28,597 bases of DNA from Saccoglossus kowalevskii (GCF_000003605.2 NW_003132358.1:68534-97130), one strand, 5' to 3'. Numbered from the stretch's first letter, positions 10,747 to 21,900 are shown. Notes: generated from the letters alone by a model not told the origin. Made by a program: numbers and translations.

Positions 10747-10862
10747 TCAAATACTAACCCTATACCCTCCAGCCCCCAAATTCAGTTGTATATGCCCCTC
10801 TAGATAACTATAGGTTCCCGCAAGAGTCAAATACTATTAATTTGGGGGTAGGGATTGGGTTA
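10747..10862. repeat. Imperfect inverted repeat with direct repeat flanks
   Basis: TCAAATACTA occurs directly at 10747-10756 and 10827-10836. The C-rich arm (AACCC, then CCCT, then CCCCCAAATT, about 10757-10782) is mirrored by AATTTGGGGGTAGGGATTGGGTT (split here as AATTTGGGGG at 10839 and TAGGGATTGGGTT from 10849). The G-rich arm has three closely spaced G-runs and a distant fourth, a weak quadruplex candidate. Confidence 0.55.
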
Positions 10863-12365
10863 CGATTGGAGGCGGGGTACGTTGAAAAGTCCTTTCAGAT
10901 AATCCTCCCCTAAAAAGCAATGGTGTACTTTTATTTTGCGCATATTATCATTAAATTAGGCTGGGGTGTCATGAGAAAACTCTCACGATTGCAGTTGACC
11001 CATGGACTGTATTTAACGAACATTTCACTTCGAAGGTACACTGTTAATTACAAATTACTACATTAACAAAATTTACTTTTTATAATGTGACGTCACAAAC
11101 GCAGATGCGCTGGAGTCGACACTCGACGCGACGCTATAACGAGACAGCTTGGCGTTACCAGGGTGCTGAGTTGAGGCTTTCGTCGAGGAGAAATTCCAAC
11201 CATGTAATTGTTCAAATAACTGGTGCACCTATCAGATTCCCGAATATGACCTTTCACTTTTTTTTATAATCTGAATTCGACCTCGAACTCCAAACTGGAC
11301 CATTGCCAATTTTAATGCTAATATTTTCTTTACAATCCAGGTTAACGGCGCAATGATTGTGTGTAGATACTTATCTCCAGTGTTAGTTGTCCTGGAAACA
11401 TAGTCGATAAGTACATCGAGGGCGTCCATTTTGAATACTTTAATCCAAACATAGATTAAGAAATTACTGTAGAATAATATCCAAGCTAGACAGGAAAACG
11501 CGACGAATTGACGAATGAATTTGCTGTCCTAGCGAGAACGCTGTCTGGCTAGGTCAAACGCAAACTCGGTAGACCATAACACATCTTCCACCTGAGTGGG
11601 CTGAATTCTACCAGTGTCAATAACCTGCATCAACAGGTGTAAACTATTTCTTTGCGACTCTACCTTGCATAGGTGAAATTACTGTGGGATTCCCAGGACT
11701 ACACTCGCAGACAGCATCGTTTTTTTCATTCGACAGGTAGATTACGAATACTAGTAGGATGGGAGGTGAAATAGTGCGAAGATGAATTTGATATTTATAA
11801 CATAATGTTTAGTGTTACCTTCTATATCATGCTTATTGCAGGCATTTTAGCCTGTGTTCGCCCGTATACATTGCATGGACAAAATATTCGTGATCGCTGT
11901 TAATTTTTGGTCTGCGCAATCGAAAAATTGTGTTAAAAAAGTTGCCAAAAGTCTCGAAGGCCGCACATGACTGAAATCTTGACACAAACTGAGGGGCCCA
12001 TGTTTACCTGAGCCGGAGTTACAACACAATTCTAATCCACTTTTGCATTTTTCGATGTTTTTTTTATTTGATTTTATAAATTTAAAATTCCGACCAAGAT
12101 CTGGGATATAAAACGAGCTGACGCCAATATAATGGCCAATCCCTACAAATAAGTTGAAAACAAACATAACGTAAACAGGACAAACAACGCGCATTATGTA
12201 AATAAAACGTAAATTTAAATAATGTACAACTGATTGGCAATTACTACAAGGCGCCATTGGCGACACCGAGGTCATTCCACTCTCGTGCATATTTTAATAC
12301 AACTGTCTTACATGAAAATAAGTACAGTTTGGAAGAGTGACTTGATTTAGTTTCATTACATAAAT
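10863..12365. other. Intergenic, no supported gene
   Basis: Contains a full palindromic CRE, GTGACGTCAC (TGACGTCA at 11088-11095). A 147-codon minus-strand open frame (12290-11847) includes possible splice signals but no recognisable domain. A 65-codon minus-strand frame (11429-11232) begins with a peroxin-11-like stretch, too weak to call. Confidence 0.4.
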
Positions 12366-13440
12366 TTAAGGACAATGTTCACTTGTGAGTACATGTACTA
12401 TATTTCTGTCAAATAGTTTATAACTCGTGGTTGGTAGGTTTACTTTCCTACGATCGTGTAAACTTCTTAACAAATTTAAATTACTAAGTAAATGTAAATA
12501 CGGTAAATTCCATTGTAATGAGCAGAACAGTACTAGTACTTTTTCAAATTTCTTAATGTCGCCCATTCTATAGGGGCCCCATATTGTACTGACGAAATCC
12601 AGTATTGAGCGAATTAAACCGTATACACTGTCGTCATAGTATCCGTTCGGCATGGCAACTTATTACAGTTAGTTGCTCGCTTGTTTCAATGATCGTTTCA
12701 TTTCAGGCCACAACTCTACACCTATCATACGTTTCTCAGTTTGGTTATTGAAAATTGTATGTCATTAAGAAACTATTGCCCGTCAAAGTGTTGTACTATG
12801 TGACAAATGGACCATTTTGTATTTGCTAATATTGAAATCCAATAAATCAAATCGCTACACCAATTCTCGGAGGGGGGGGGGGTAACTGGGTCAGATTTCA
12901 TAGATTCGTACTCGTCATTTGCGGTAAGAGGATAAAGAGTTCATCAGCATAAAGTTGACATGCATTGTAATCTGATGGCGATATAAATGCAAGAAATAAG
13001 ATAAAACCAAGGATATTCTTGATATAACATTTCTCAAAGTAGAATAGTTGCTTCTTTAAAAACACTGTTATTATCCAGTGAATGATGGAGTGTTTCCATG
13101 GATAAATATCCTAGTAATTTATTGGTCGGGCGTTAATGAGGCACATTTTTGAAAGCCTTTGTAAAATCCAATAAAATTACATTTACAATCACTGTCGAAC
13201 TCCGCATACCATTCATAGAACGTACCTAATAATCGAGTTCACAGGACAGGCGTCTTCTGAAACCGTGCTGCTGATCCGTTAAGATATTATTTTGATCATA
13301 ATGTTCAATAATTGTTGCACAAAATTTTGTCTATTATTTATAATATAGGACGGTAATTCGCTGGATTTGATTTATTCGATAAAATTATCTGTCCGGAACA
13401 CATCTTCAACACTCTGGTGGTATACCATGTGGTCCAGGTA
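12366..13440 (-). pseudogene. Decayed non-LTR retrotransposon reverse transcriptase
   Basis: Minus-strand translation in shifting frames gives the ordered motifs of a CR1/jockey-group reverse transcriptase. In order they are PGPHGIPPEC (13438-13409, usual PGPDGIP), ANYRPI (13361-13344), ILTDQQHGFRRRLSCE (QHGFR at 13270-13256), LLDFTKAF (13174-13151, usual LDFSKAFD), QLYADE (YADE at 12951-12940, catalytic YADD degraded) and SILDFVSTIWGPYR (about 12610-12570, the conserved WGPY block after the thumb). Stop codons and frameshifts separate the blocks, a G/C homopolymer (12872-12882) interrupts it, and the last catalytic aspartate is changed. The copy is dead. Endonuclease and ORF1 parts were not found upstream, which fits 5' truncation. 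Clade assignment beyond the CR1/jockey group is not possible by eye. Confidence 0.85.
12872..12882 (+). repeat. Poly-G tract
   Basis: Eleven consecutive G bases inside the reverse transcriptase relic, between the YADE motif and the C-terminal block. Likely a post-insertion change or an assembly-sensitive homopolymer. Confidence 0.85.
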
Positions 13441-14810
13441 ACTTCTTGGGACTATATACTGAGTATGTAGAAATATGGTGAAAATTTTCCTAAAACAATT
13501 CCATTATTCAGGATTTTTTTTAAAGAATATTTCTGTATATCACAATGTTGATCATTGAGCTTGTGAAGTTGTAATTTAAATATTGTAAAGCCATTTTTAG
13601 CAATTTATTGAAACATTAAAAACTATTTTTTGTATTTATTGACTACGTCGTATGCATTTAAGATGCAATGTGGAAGAGAGCATACAACTTGTATTACGGC
13701 ATTATAAGGCTGGGGTCACCGAGAAAATGCTGGTTGTATTTTAGGTGGGTAGTTGTCATTTTGTCACTATTATAACGTTTTTACCATTGGATCTTGTGGC
13801 AGAGATGTGTCATTAACGCATTGTAAAAAAAAATCATGTTTTGTGAATAATGGAATACTTTCTGTTATCCTAAATTATTTCAAAAATGTCAAATGCAATT
13901 TTTTAACATTGTGCTCTAAAGAATTGCTCTAAATATATCAATTGTTCTCAAAATACGTCTATCTGTAACACGCAGAAGAATGCTATTTCATAGTGCCATG
14001 GGACAATAGCTCCATGATTTGACAGAATAGACCAATGAATATTTGCATGCGATTTCTTAACAACTTTCGCAAAAATTAATATTCGCGTGCGCTGATTTCT
14101 ATATGCATAACAATGACTGTGCATGTGTATTAGCATTTGTTAGTTACATTGAACGAGTACTGCTGTGTAAAAGTGCGCGGTAAAAACATTTGGCCATCGA
14201 CTTGCATTGTCAAAGCGACACTTTTAAACAGTTCAGTTTCGGCCATATTGCTGCAATTTAAAAAGACACGAACATAGTTCTAAACGACATGAAGTAAAAA
14301 GTAAACAACTGAGTATACGTCAACTTTGTGACTTCGCCGCTGCCATCCAATGACACTCTTGTATGGTGCACAGAGAATAGTCAATGTACGTACCGTTACA
14401 GCACTATTAATCACGTGATCGTTGAGACCGTTTATTCTTGCTCGAGATTCTAACCACTACGGTGGCGTTTACAATAATGATACTCGCCCGTACTCGACAG
14501 TCTTCCTCATTTGCATATTTTTCATCAAAGTTTTGAAATGGAGGCGCTTTCTCTGACAATATTTAATCAGTTTATCGAAATCGTATTTCGCAGTGATACC
14601 AGTTTTACAGGTTGTGTTTTGGACATTTTCATGAACCCATATTAACACAATGAATAACGGCTTGAGAGATATTAGTTTTCTCATCCTTTAACTAGAATAG
14701 AACGAGGCTGACGGTGAATTTAAGACGTGTAGAAGTTTGGATAGCAACTTCCACTGGTAGACCGGATGTTGACAAACACTCTGTGGTACAGCATGCATGC
14801 CATATTCATA
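13441..14810. other. Intergenic, nothing recognised
   Basis: Contains TCACGTGA at 14411-14418. I looked on the minus strand for an endonuclease domain belonging to the downstream reverse transcriptase relic and saw none. Confidence 0.45.
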
Positions 14811-15018
14811 TACTGTAAAACACGTCTTTTTAGCTAGCATGTTATTTTAGCTAACCTGTAATTTCGCTAATTCAAGATGTCGCTAATTTAGAACTTGAAT
14901 AAAGTATATTCTCGCAATGAGATTGTAGTAATTTTAGCTAAATTGAGATTTTTTTAATTCATGTATTTAGTCAAATTCGCTAAAATGCCACGTAGCAATT
15001 TCAATGTGTTTTACAGTA
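14811..15018. mobile_element. MITE with perfect 13-bp terminal inverted repeats
   Basis: TACTGTAAAACAC (14811-14823) is mirrored exactly by GTGTTTTACAGTA (15006-15018). The flanks are ATA on the left and TAT on the right, so a TA target duplication is possible but cannot be separated from the repeat ends. The 208-bp interior is AT-rich with several GCTAATTT/TTTAGCTA motifs and no coding capacity. Ends related to 5205-5419. Confidence 0.75.
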
Positions 15019-16323
15019 TATCAAAGCTTCTATATGTGCAAAGTGGATGGAAGCATTCGAGTAAACTGGACTCGTAATTTTCAGCAATTAATTTGGTCAA
15101 GCACGTTACGCGAATGTGTACACGGATTATATGCGAATCTGGAAATCGATAAAGTCTTTGGGGGGTATTCCCATGGTGTTTCAGGGTATAATTTCATTAA
15201 GACTCGTGTGCATAAGGGGGGTGTTCATTTACAGTCAACAAAACGTGCTTATAGAAGGAATTGGACACCTATTTCAAGGTTAGATACCGTGCCTTGGGGT
15301 CATGATGACCCACTAAAGAGGTAATGTACATTTTTGTGAGCACGTTTAAATCATTCAGAGACGTGTGGGGTGTATAGGGACACGAGGGGAAACACGTTTG
15401 CACTAAACGTGCAGTTACTATACGTGTTCGATGAAATGATAACTGGCATGTACACTGCATTTACTGATGCGTACAGATAATCAAAAGCGCATGCGCACTG
15501 ACTTCAACTCTTTCATACTTCATCGAACAAATACTGCTACGTCTGAAGTAAATCGCCATCTAATGTATTTATAGATGTGTAATATACAATATAATTTTTT
15601 TAAAATTCTAAAAAAATAAAATAATCCACATTGACTTTTTCACTACAAATTGTATCACAGAGGGCGCACTAGGTATTTCCAATGTTGATGGTAATAAATA
15701 TTGCCACAAAATAAAAAGATCACGAGACACAGTTCACACAAGCACGTGTACGAAGATGGAAGTTTCTGGTGTCTGAATAATTCAAATCAATTCCAGGATT
15801 AACCGAATTCACCACCGCAATATTTCAGACAGAAAATCGTCGTCGTCTTCGTTATCGTCTTCTTGCAATCTTGTATGGCCGTGTTGACTGACATTAGCTT
15901 TACACATGCTTTCATTGACAGAGGGCGCAACTCTAGATTAGATTATTAATTTGATGTCCATAGGCAAGTTGTCAGTAATATTAAGACAATAAAAGGCGTG
16001 AATGAAAAAAAAAGAATGAATATAGAACTTAATATCAAATGAAGCTTGTATCTTCAGATTTGAATCGGATCGGTCAAGTCGTAAAGTAAATATATAGATC
16101 TATGTATACATCATAATCTGGACGTTGACCTTGCTTTGTACTCGGTAAAAATAACTGTATACAATGCAGGGTCAAGGATCAACCGTACCAAAAATGTTCT
16201 CGCGGTCTTGACCATTTAATTCTTAATTTGTTTGATCATTCTGCTTAACTGTTAAATAACGAGTCGTCATTTCCCATTTTGAACTATACGTAGTACACCT
16301 TTCCTATATAAATCGCGCCCTAG
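15019..16323. other. Intergenic with an ACGTG cluster and repeat fragments
   Basis: A 106-codon plus-strand frame (15004-15324) starts inside the MITE end and resembles no protein I know. It ends at a donor-like AAAGAG|GTAATG. Seven ACGTG pentamers lie between 15102 and 15426. A GCGCATGCGC palindrome at 15487-15496 begins a fragment similar to 18611-18730. GAGGGCGC occurs at 15660 and 15921. Confidence 0.4.
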
Positions 16324-16857
16324 NNNNNNNNNNNNNNNNNNNNNNNNNNNNNNNNNNNNNNNNNNNNNNNNNNNNNNNNNNNNNNNNNNNNNNNNNNNNN
16401 NNNNNNNNNNNNNNNNNNNNNNNNNNNNNNNNNNNNNNNNNNNNNNNNNNNNNNNNNNNNNNNNNNNNNNNNNNNNNNNNNNNNNNNNNNNNNNNNNNNN
16501 NNNNNNNNNNNNNNNNNNNNNNNNNNNNNNNNNNNNNNNNNNNNNNNNNNNNNNNNNNNNNNNNNNNNNNNNNNNNNNNNNNNNNNNNNNNNNNNNNNNN
16601 NNNNNNNNNNNNNNNNNNNNNNNNNNNNNNNNNNNNNNNNNNNNNNNNNNNNNNNNNNNNNNNNNNNNNNNNNNNNNNNNNNNNNNNNNNNNNNNNNNNN
16701 NNNNNNNNNNNNNNNNNNNNNNNNNNNNNNNNNNNNNNNNNNNNNNNNNNNNNNNNNNNNNNNNNNNNNNNNNNNNNNNNNNNNNNNNNNNNNNNNNNNN
16801 NNNNNNNNNNNNNNNNNNNNNNNNNNNNNNNNNNNNNNNNNNNNNNNNNNNNNNNNN
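16324..16857. other. Assembly gap (534 N)
   Basis: Run of N. The sequence is unknown here, and the frames that appear to cross it are artefacts. Confidence 1.
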
Positions 16858-18605
16858 TATTATTGACCAACTACAGATCAAATCTATGTCAGCGATTTGA
16901 ATAGCTCATTCGCGTTATATAAATGTCTAGTCACGGGGGGTGTGGGTTGCAGGGAATTGAGGTTTGGCTACCACATATTATCTTTTTTTATTCTCGGAAT
17001 TTGAACAAGTCAACAAAACGAAGTTTTTAATGAAAAGCAAGCAAATTATAACTTTTAAGTTGTAATTTTTACACTGTGGTGGCGCTGTACAAATGGAGTA
17101 TTCGCTCGTCCACATACTGAAGTCGCTGTCACGTAGACTTGCCGTTCGGTATTTTGTTCTCTTCTAAACTCACAAAAGTAGGCTCCGATTCGCCGGACTA
17201 TGGATTACGTGATAGAATTGAACTGGATTGTAGAAGCAGAACAGTGGATAGACTGATGTGAAGGAACTGGACACGTACAAAAGGTAAATTATATTATCGT
17301 TTTCGACTATTCGTACAGTTTTGTTAGGACTTTCATCTGAATGACCTGTGAAATTGCACAGGACGTTCGTAAACGTAGACTTGGTCTATTTCTTTAACTA
17401 TCCTTTTTCTTTCTAACTATAAACAAACAATTTTGACAAGCTAAGAGTTACAAAACTGAAGTATAGATTGAAAAGAAATCCAGACGCAGGTTTCTTGTAC
17501 ATAGTCACGGAAAGCAACTCGGTGAAAGAACGTGGAGTCGGAAACCTCGCAAATCGTAAAAAACACCTTTCGATTTCTTCAGTTTGGCCTACGGAATTGG
17601 CTGTCAGGTATTATCATATGCCTATATCTAAGCTTTCAGATGACGTATATGTTGTTTAAAAAGCAAAATAAATATATTTAGGAAATGTCAGAATTGCAAA
17701 TCATGTTACTACGTTAAACTGGTATGTATTTTACGAGCTATCCGCGCCCTCTCACGACGGTGTTATATCTCACCAATACTCCCGTCTTTATTCCAGGACT
17801 GTCGATATAGATTTGGAGTTGCTGCCACCTGCCCTCCCTTGTAATGCCCCGAAGTGAACATTTAATCCATTAAAATTGCCAGAATATAACGAATAAGAAT
17901 ATATGATAGCATATTTGTTTCCTGGTCTAAAATTTTCATCTATCATATCAATAACCCATGGGAATGTGCTATACCGTTGAGTACATAAACCTACTGGGAA
18001 GAATATGTCTATCACGTGATCATATACGATGAAAGTGAACATTTTGCACGCGGGATGGTTGTATCCGGGAGATAAATACACGACATAATCTTACTGGGAC
18101 TGAATACAGAAAGAGAATGTTACTATATCACCTGAGCGGATACATACATGTAATCATTGAGTCACGCTGGTGTCCCGAGTGGATTGTAGAATAGACGAAA
18201 AAACTACACACTCAGATCAAGGCTTTATTGGCCGTGTTTCGCACGTTTCTTGGATTGTTTATCTGGTATCTGTTTGTAGTTCATTAAACTGTAATCAGTC
18301 TTTATGTGTGTGTGTGTGTAGGAGTGTGAGTTAGGAAACAAGGCGTAGCTCGTGGACTATCCGACAGAGGCTGAAAGGGTAGAGACGCCGGGGAAAGAAG
18401 AGAACGTGGTTGAGAGAACATTAATTCAGACTATTATATACTGATGCACCAATGTATGTACCCCCACATTAAAGTTTCAATAAAGACGAGAACAGGTATT
18501 ATTTTTGTAATGTTTTTATGATTATTGGATATATTGGCCTTTATGGAGCGAACGCCGTTCTTGTAGTACACATCTGAATATTCGTCGTTGAAACAATGAA
18601 ATTGT
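16858..18605. other. Intergenic with a possible untranslated exon and an unassigned minus-strand frame
   Basis: A CpG-containing patch at about 17080-17283 ends at AAAAG|GTAAAT (donor 17284) and carries an 18-codon ATG frame from 17202. It could be a 5' UTR exon of a plus-strand gene. On the minus strand a 100-codon frame (18090-17788), rich in Tyr and Gly, has no recognised domain. TCACGTGA occurs at 18012 and a (GT)n run at about 18304-18319. Confidence 0.3.
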
Positions 18606-18667
18606 CTAATACGCATGCGCACTGGGTGTTTCTTGTACATACATTAACTGCCGTCTATGCGTATTAG
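18606..18667. repeat. Inverted repeat with 11-bp arms and an NRF1-like palindrome
   Basis: CTAATACGCAT (18606-18616) pairs perfectly with ATGCGTATTAG (18657-18667). The left arm overlaps ACGCATGCGC (18611-18620). Sequence just beyond (CATCTAACGAATACTG, about 18696) resembles CATCGAACAAATACTG near 15523, so both loci probably come from one repeat family. Confidence 0.6.
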
Positions 18668-20024
18668 TAAACAAACCAAGCACATGTGATATTTCATCTA
18701 ACGAATACTGTTGCGTGTCCTGCAAAAGTAACTATTTTAGTTTATGTTAATCATAATCAGATTTAGTGTACAGTATGGATTATCAATATTAAATACGATT
18801 ATATATGATTTCCTCTATATTGAATAGATTACGTAATATATGCATGTAATAATCTCGGGATAATTTAGTCGCATGTAAATTACCAGCTCATAAAAGAATG
18901 ATAGACTGCTCTAAATTTAAATACTTTTTGGCCCTCTGAGGGAAATTCCGATTTAAGTGGAATATTGGTATTTGCAGACTACGGACAAATGTCCCACATG
19001 CATGTTTCGTGCCTCGAAGGGTTGGACTGTATTAACTATCAATACTGTAAAATGCTTGGAAATTTATTTTTTTTACTTTCCATGATTCACTTGACGACTT
19101 ACTTTCTCATTTGATTATGTCTCACTGCCTTGGGCTCGGCAACACGAGTGTTTTAATTTTTTATGTTAAGCACTTGGCGACCAACATGTTACTTCAATTA
19201 TCATGTATACGAGTATGTAGGAAATTCTGTAGAAAATTAATACAGCTGTGTATGCATTGCAAATCAGATTTGCAACACGTGCAACTGAGATGGAATGTCA
19301 AAACTCATCGCAAAGAACTGTTCTCATTGGCTAAAACTTTGATAAAACATTTTGACAGCAAACCACTGGTCCAACAGTGGTACATTTCATTAAAGAGTTT
19401 CCCCTCTCGTCATTAAGTCATAAACGAAGCTAATTCGTTGAGTTCCTTCTTCTTTTGCGTGTTCTTTTCATTTTAAGTGTTTTTATTTTTTATACATTTC
19501 TTTTTTTTGTTTTTGTAACCATTAAAGTGTTTCTAAATGAATAAAAAATAAAATTGTCTTTGTATCTACCATTTTCCATCACTGGCCCCATCGAACACAA
19601 TGATTAAGGCCAGTTTGGATGGGGTAAGTCTTACTAATAATATGATTAAATAATATAGAGTCGTCCACGGAAGGTGAAATATTTGCATACTTAAAACACG
19701 TGGTAATTCCATTGATGCACATGAGAAACGGCATATAATCTACAAAAGAACCTTCGCCCATCTATGATGCAGATGCATGGACACTGGTGACTAGTATTTG
19801 TCGGCGGACAGAGAGGTACGCAACCAACGCCGTAAGATTGACATGCCTTTGTTTTTTGTTTTGTCATCTTGAGTTTGCTATCTTCGTACAACACTGCCTA
19901 TTTACGTCTCAGGCATTTCATGAACAAAACCGATCAAATTTATTATGGATTCTATCTGTGAAAAATATATTAAAGAGAATCTACAAGAAAAAGATATTTT
20001 ATCTTTTACTCCTTTGCCTTTCAG
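18668..20024. other. Intergenic, no supported gene
   Basis: A 101-codon plus-strand frame ends at 19416 and is followed by AT-rich sequence with AATAAA-type hexamers near 19540, but no domain is recognised. AATACTGTAAAATG near 19043 resembles the left end of the 5205-5419 element and may be a lone end. Confidence 0.35.
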
Positions 20025-20131
20025 GCACAAAAAATCCTGACAGAGATTTCCTGCTAAAATCACCAATTCATTTCAGAAACCTGTGTATCTACTTGAAAAT
20101 AGAGATGAGGGAAGCATTGGAAGTTCTGTAA
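20025..20131 (+). other. Possible terminal exon, unassigned
   Basis: A long pyrimidine-rich tract leads to CCTTTCAG (acceptor AG 20023-20024), then a 35-codon open frame in phase with a TAA at 20129-20131. No AATAAA is close downstream and no upstream exon can be paired. Weak. Confidence 0.2.
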
Positions 20132-21867
20132 ACAGATTCTTAACACAAAATGAAATTGCATAATTTTTCTTTTGATGTTACTTGTACATATATTCATTTT
20201 TAGTTTTGTTACCATTATATTCATTGCTGATAGGAAATGTCCTTTTTCTAAATGAAATGTTTATGTTACTGTAGAGGGCGCAATTACAAATAGCGAAAGG
20301 TTGAACACAGGTCGAGGTCAAAGGTGTTTATGGACGTTAGCAGCTTACGAAATTACAGGTTCGTTTTCAGTGGTGGTCGCATTTCGTGTCCACACTGAAC
20401 TGTATAGCATTATATCGTATGAAAAGTAATCAATGTGATTCTTGGTGTCCAGTTCAAATATGCTACGATACTAAATAGTTTTTGTAGGGATGCGCTATGA
20501 ACTTGAATCCTGGTTATTTTTACAACGCTGTGGGTTCAGGACTACAGTCCTGTCTATAGGTTGCTTCAGTTTATGCAGCTCTCTTGGTCGTGGTATACGT
20601 TGCGGGGCGACCAGAGACGTAATGTCAGAATCGCCTAAGCAGCCAATAAGAGCTGCTAAACTGCAGCAAGTCTAGGGGGAGGGACTCCAAATGGACATGC
20701 AGGCCACAGATGGGGTGGGGGTAGTCGTAGAAAGGAATCGAACTTTATTTAACACTGGCCAGACATAAATACCTTCCATGATCAAAAAAGAGCTACAGCT
20801 TCAACAAAAAAATGCATAATAGTGACAACAATATTCCATTTGAAAATTGTTAACAGTAAAATAATACGTAAAGCTCAGCCAAATATTGATGTACCCTAAT
20901 ATTTCAGTTGGCAGATTATGACTAGAAATTCTAAATTTTGTTAATTCTAAGTTTATGGTTTGAAATCACATCGAAATATTTAATCACAGTCCTTAAATCA
21001 TTTTTTATGAAGATAGAAATAGAATTTAATAAAAATACTAGAATTTCTAAATTAACGTTGACAAAAACAAACCAGTTGTAATTCGTGAGCGCCCTCATAT
21101 GCGAAGGATCACATTCCTTTTTTGGACTTTATAATAGAATTTCAGTAAATTATGGAAAACCATAATTATAACTCCTCAATCTGAAAAATTGATTAAAATT
21201 TGTCACTGAATATTTATTTAATGTTGTAACTAAACAAACATGTCACTCACACATCTGTGGTATAGAGAAGCACAGGAAGTACTGTGCTTTTAAACAATTT
21301 ATTTGTTAAACTAAGATTATTAATATCTAAACATCATTTAATTTTACTCTTCCAAATGTGTTTTTCGCTTTCAGAAAAATTCTTTCTGAATTTTGTTTTA
21401 CCATTGACAAAATCAACTGCTATATGTGTATATGATTTTGTGTTTCTGTCTACCCAGGAAAAGGAAGTGTCCTTAAGACGGCAACCCTGCAACTGAAAAA
21501 TGACAGCTTTTATTTCATGTTTTTAATTTGTTCCCTTTTATGACAGTGAGTACGGTATTCAAAGCATCTAGGCTTGTTTGTAATCAGTGGTTGTGGAAAA
21601 AAAAAGAACCAAATCATCCGCAAAAAGTAAAAATAATGTGTGTGATAGTGGTCAAAATAGATAGGATTTCAAGATAGGACTTTGGCAAATTGGAATATAG
21701 AATTGGCACTGTTTGTCTGGACTCTTTTCAGTATAGAATGCTGTTATTTGAGACATTTTTTCAATCACTGTCTCCCCCGAAATAGGTGTTGCCATTTTAC
21801 AGAATGCATATATATATATATTGCTTTCAAATGAGGTTATAAATTCTTGTATTTATATTCTCTGTAG
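20132..21867. other. Region upstream of PLGRKT, may hold its promoter and first untranslated exon
   Basis: A CpG-richer patch at about 20560-20720 contains a CCAAT box (AGCCAATAAG, about 20640) and G-rich runs, making it one candidate promoter. GAGGGCGC occurs at 20274 and, inverted, at 21089. A small perfect hairpin AATTATGG-AAAA-CCATAATT lies at 21148-21167, and a short (TA)n run near 21810. The first exon itself cannot be fixed from sequence. Confidence 0.35.
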
Positions 21868-21900
21868 GTGTTTTTGTTTGATTGATGATACTAATACAAT
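21868..21900 (+). promoter_or_regulatory. PLGRKT: PLGRKT 5' UTR segment after a probable intron
   Basis: TATATTCTCTGTAG (AG at 21866-21867) is a good 3' splice site 33 bases before the start codon, so an untranslated first exon probably lies upstream. An in-frame TAA at 21892-21894 rules out N-terminal extension within this exon. A at -3 and G at +4 of the ATG give a good initiation context. Confidence 0.45.

Noticed and set aside
10839-10880. G-quadruplex candidate
   Set aside because: Only three closely spaced G-runs; the fourth is about 14 bases away, so the case is weak.
11232-11429. Minus-strand frame starting MDALDVLIDYV, reminiscent of a peroxin-11 N-terminus
   Set aside because: The expected GRDK block is not matched, the rest diverges at once, and no following exon was found.
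11847-12290. 147-codon minus-strand frame
   Set aside because: Contains internal acceptor- and donor-like sites but no domain, and the residue composition is unlike a conserved protein. Probably chance.
15004-15324. 106-codon plus-strand frame with a donor-like end
   Set aside because: It begins inside the terminal repeat of the MITE and resembles no protein known to me.
16267-16881. Two long minus-strand frames
   Set aside because: They consist almost wholly of N and are artefacts of the gap.
19111-19416. 101-codon plus-strand frame followed by AATAAA-like hexamers
   Set aside because: No recognisable domain and no paired upstream exon. AATAAA is common in this AT-rich sequence.
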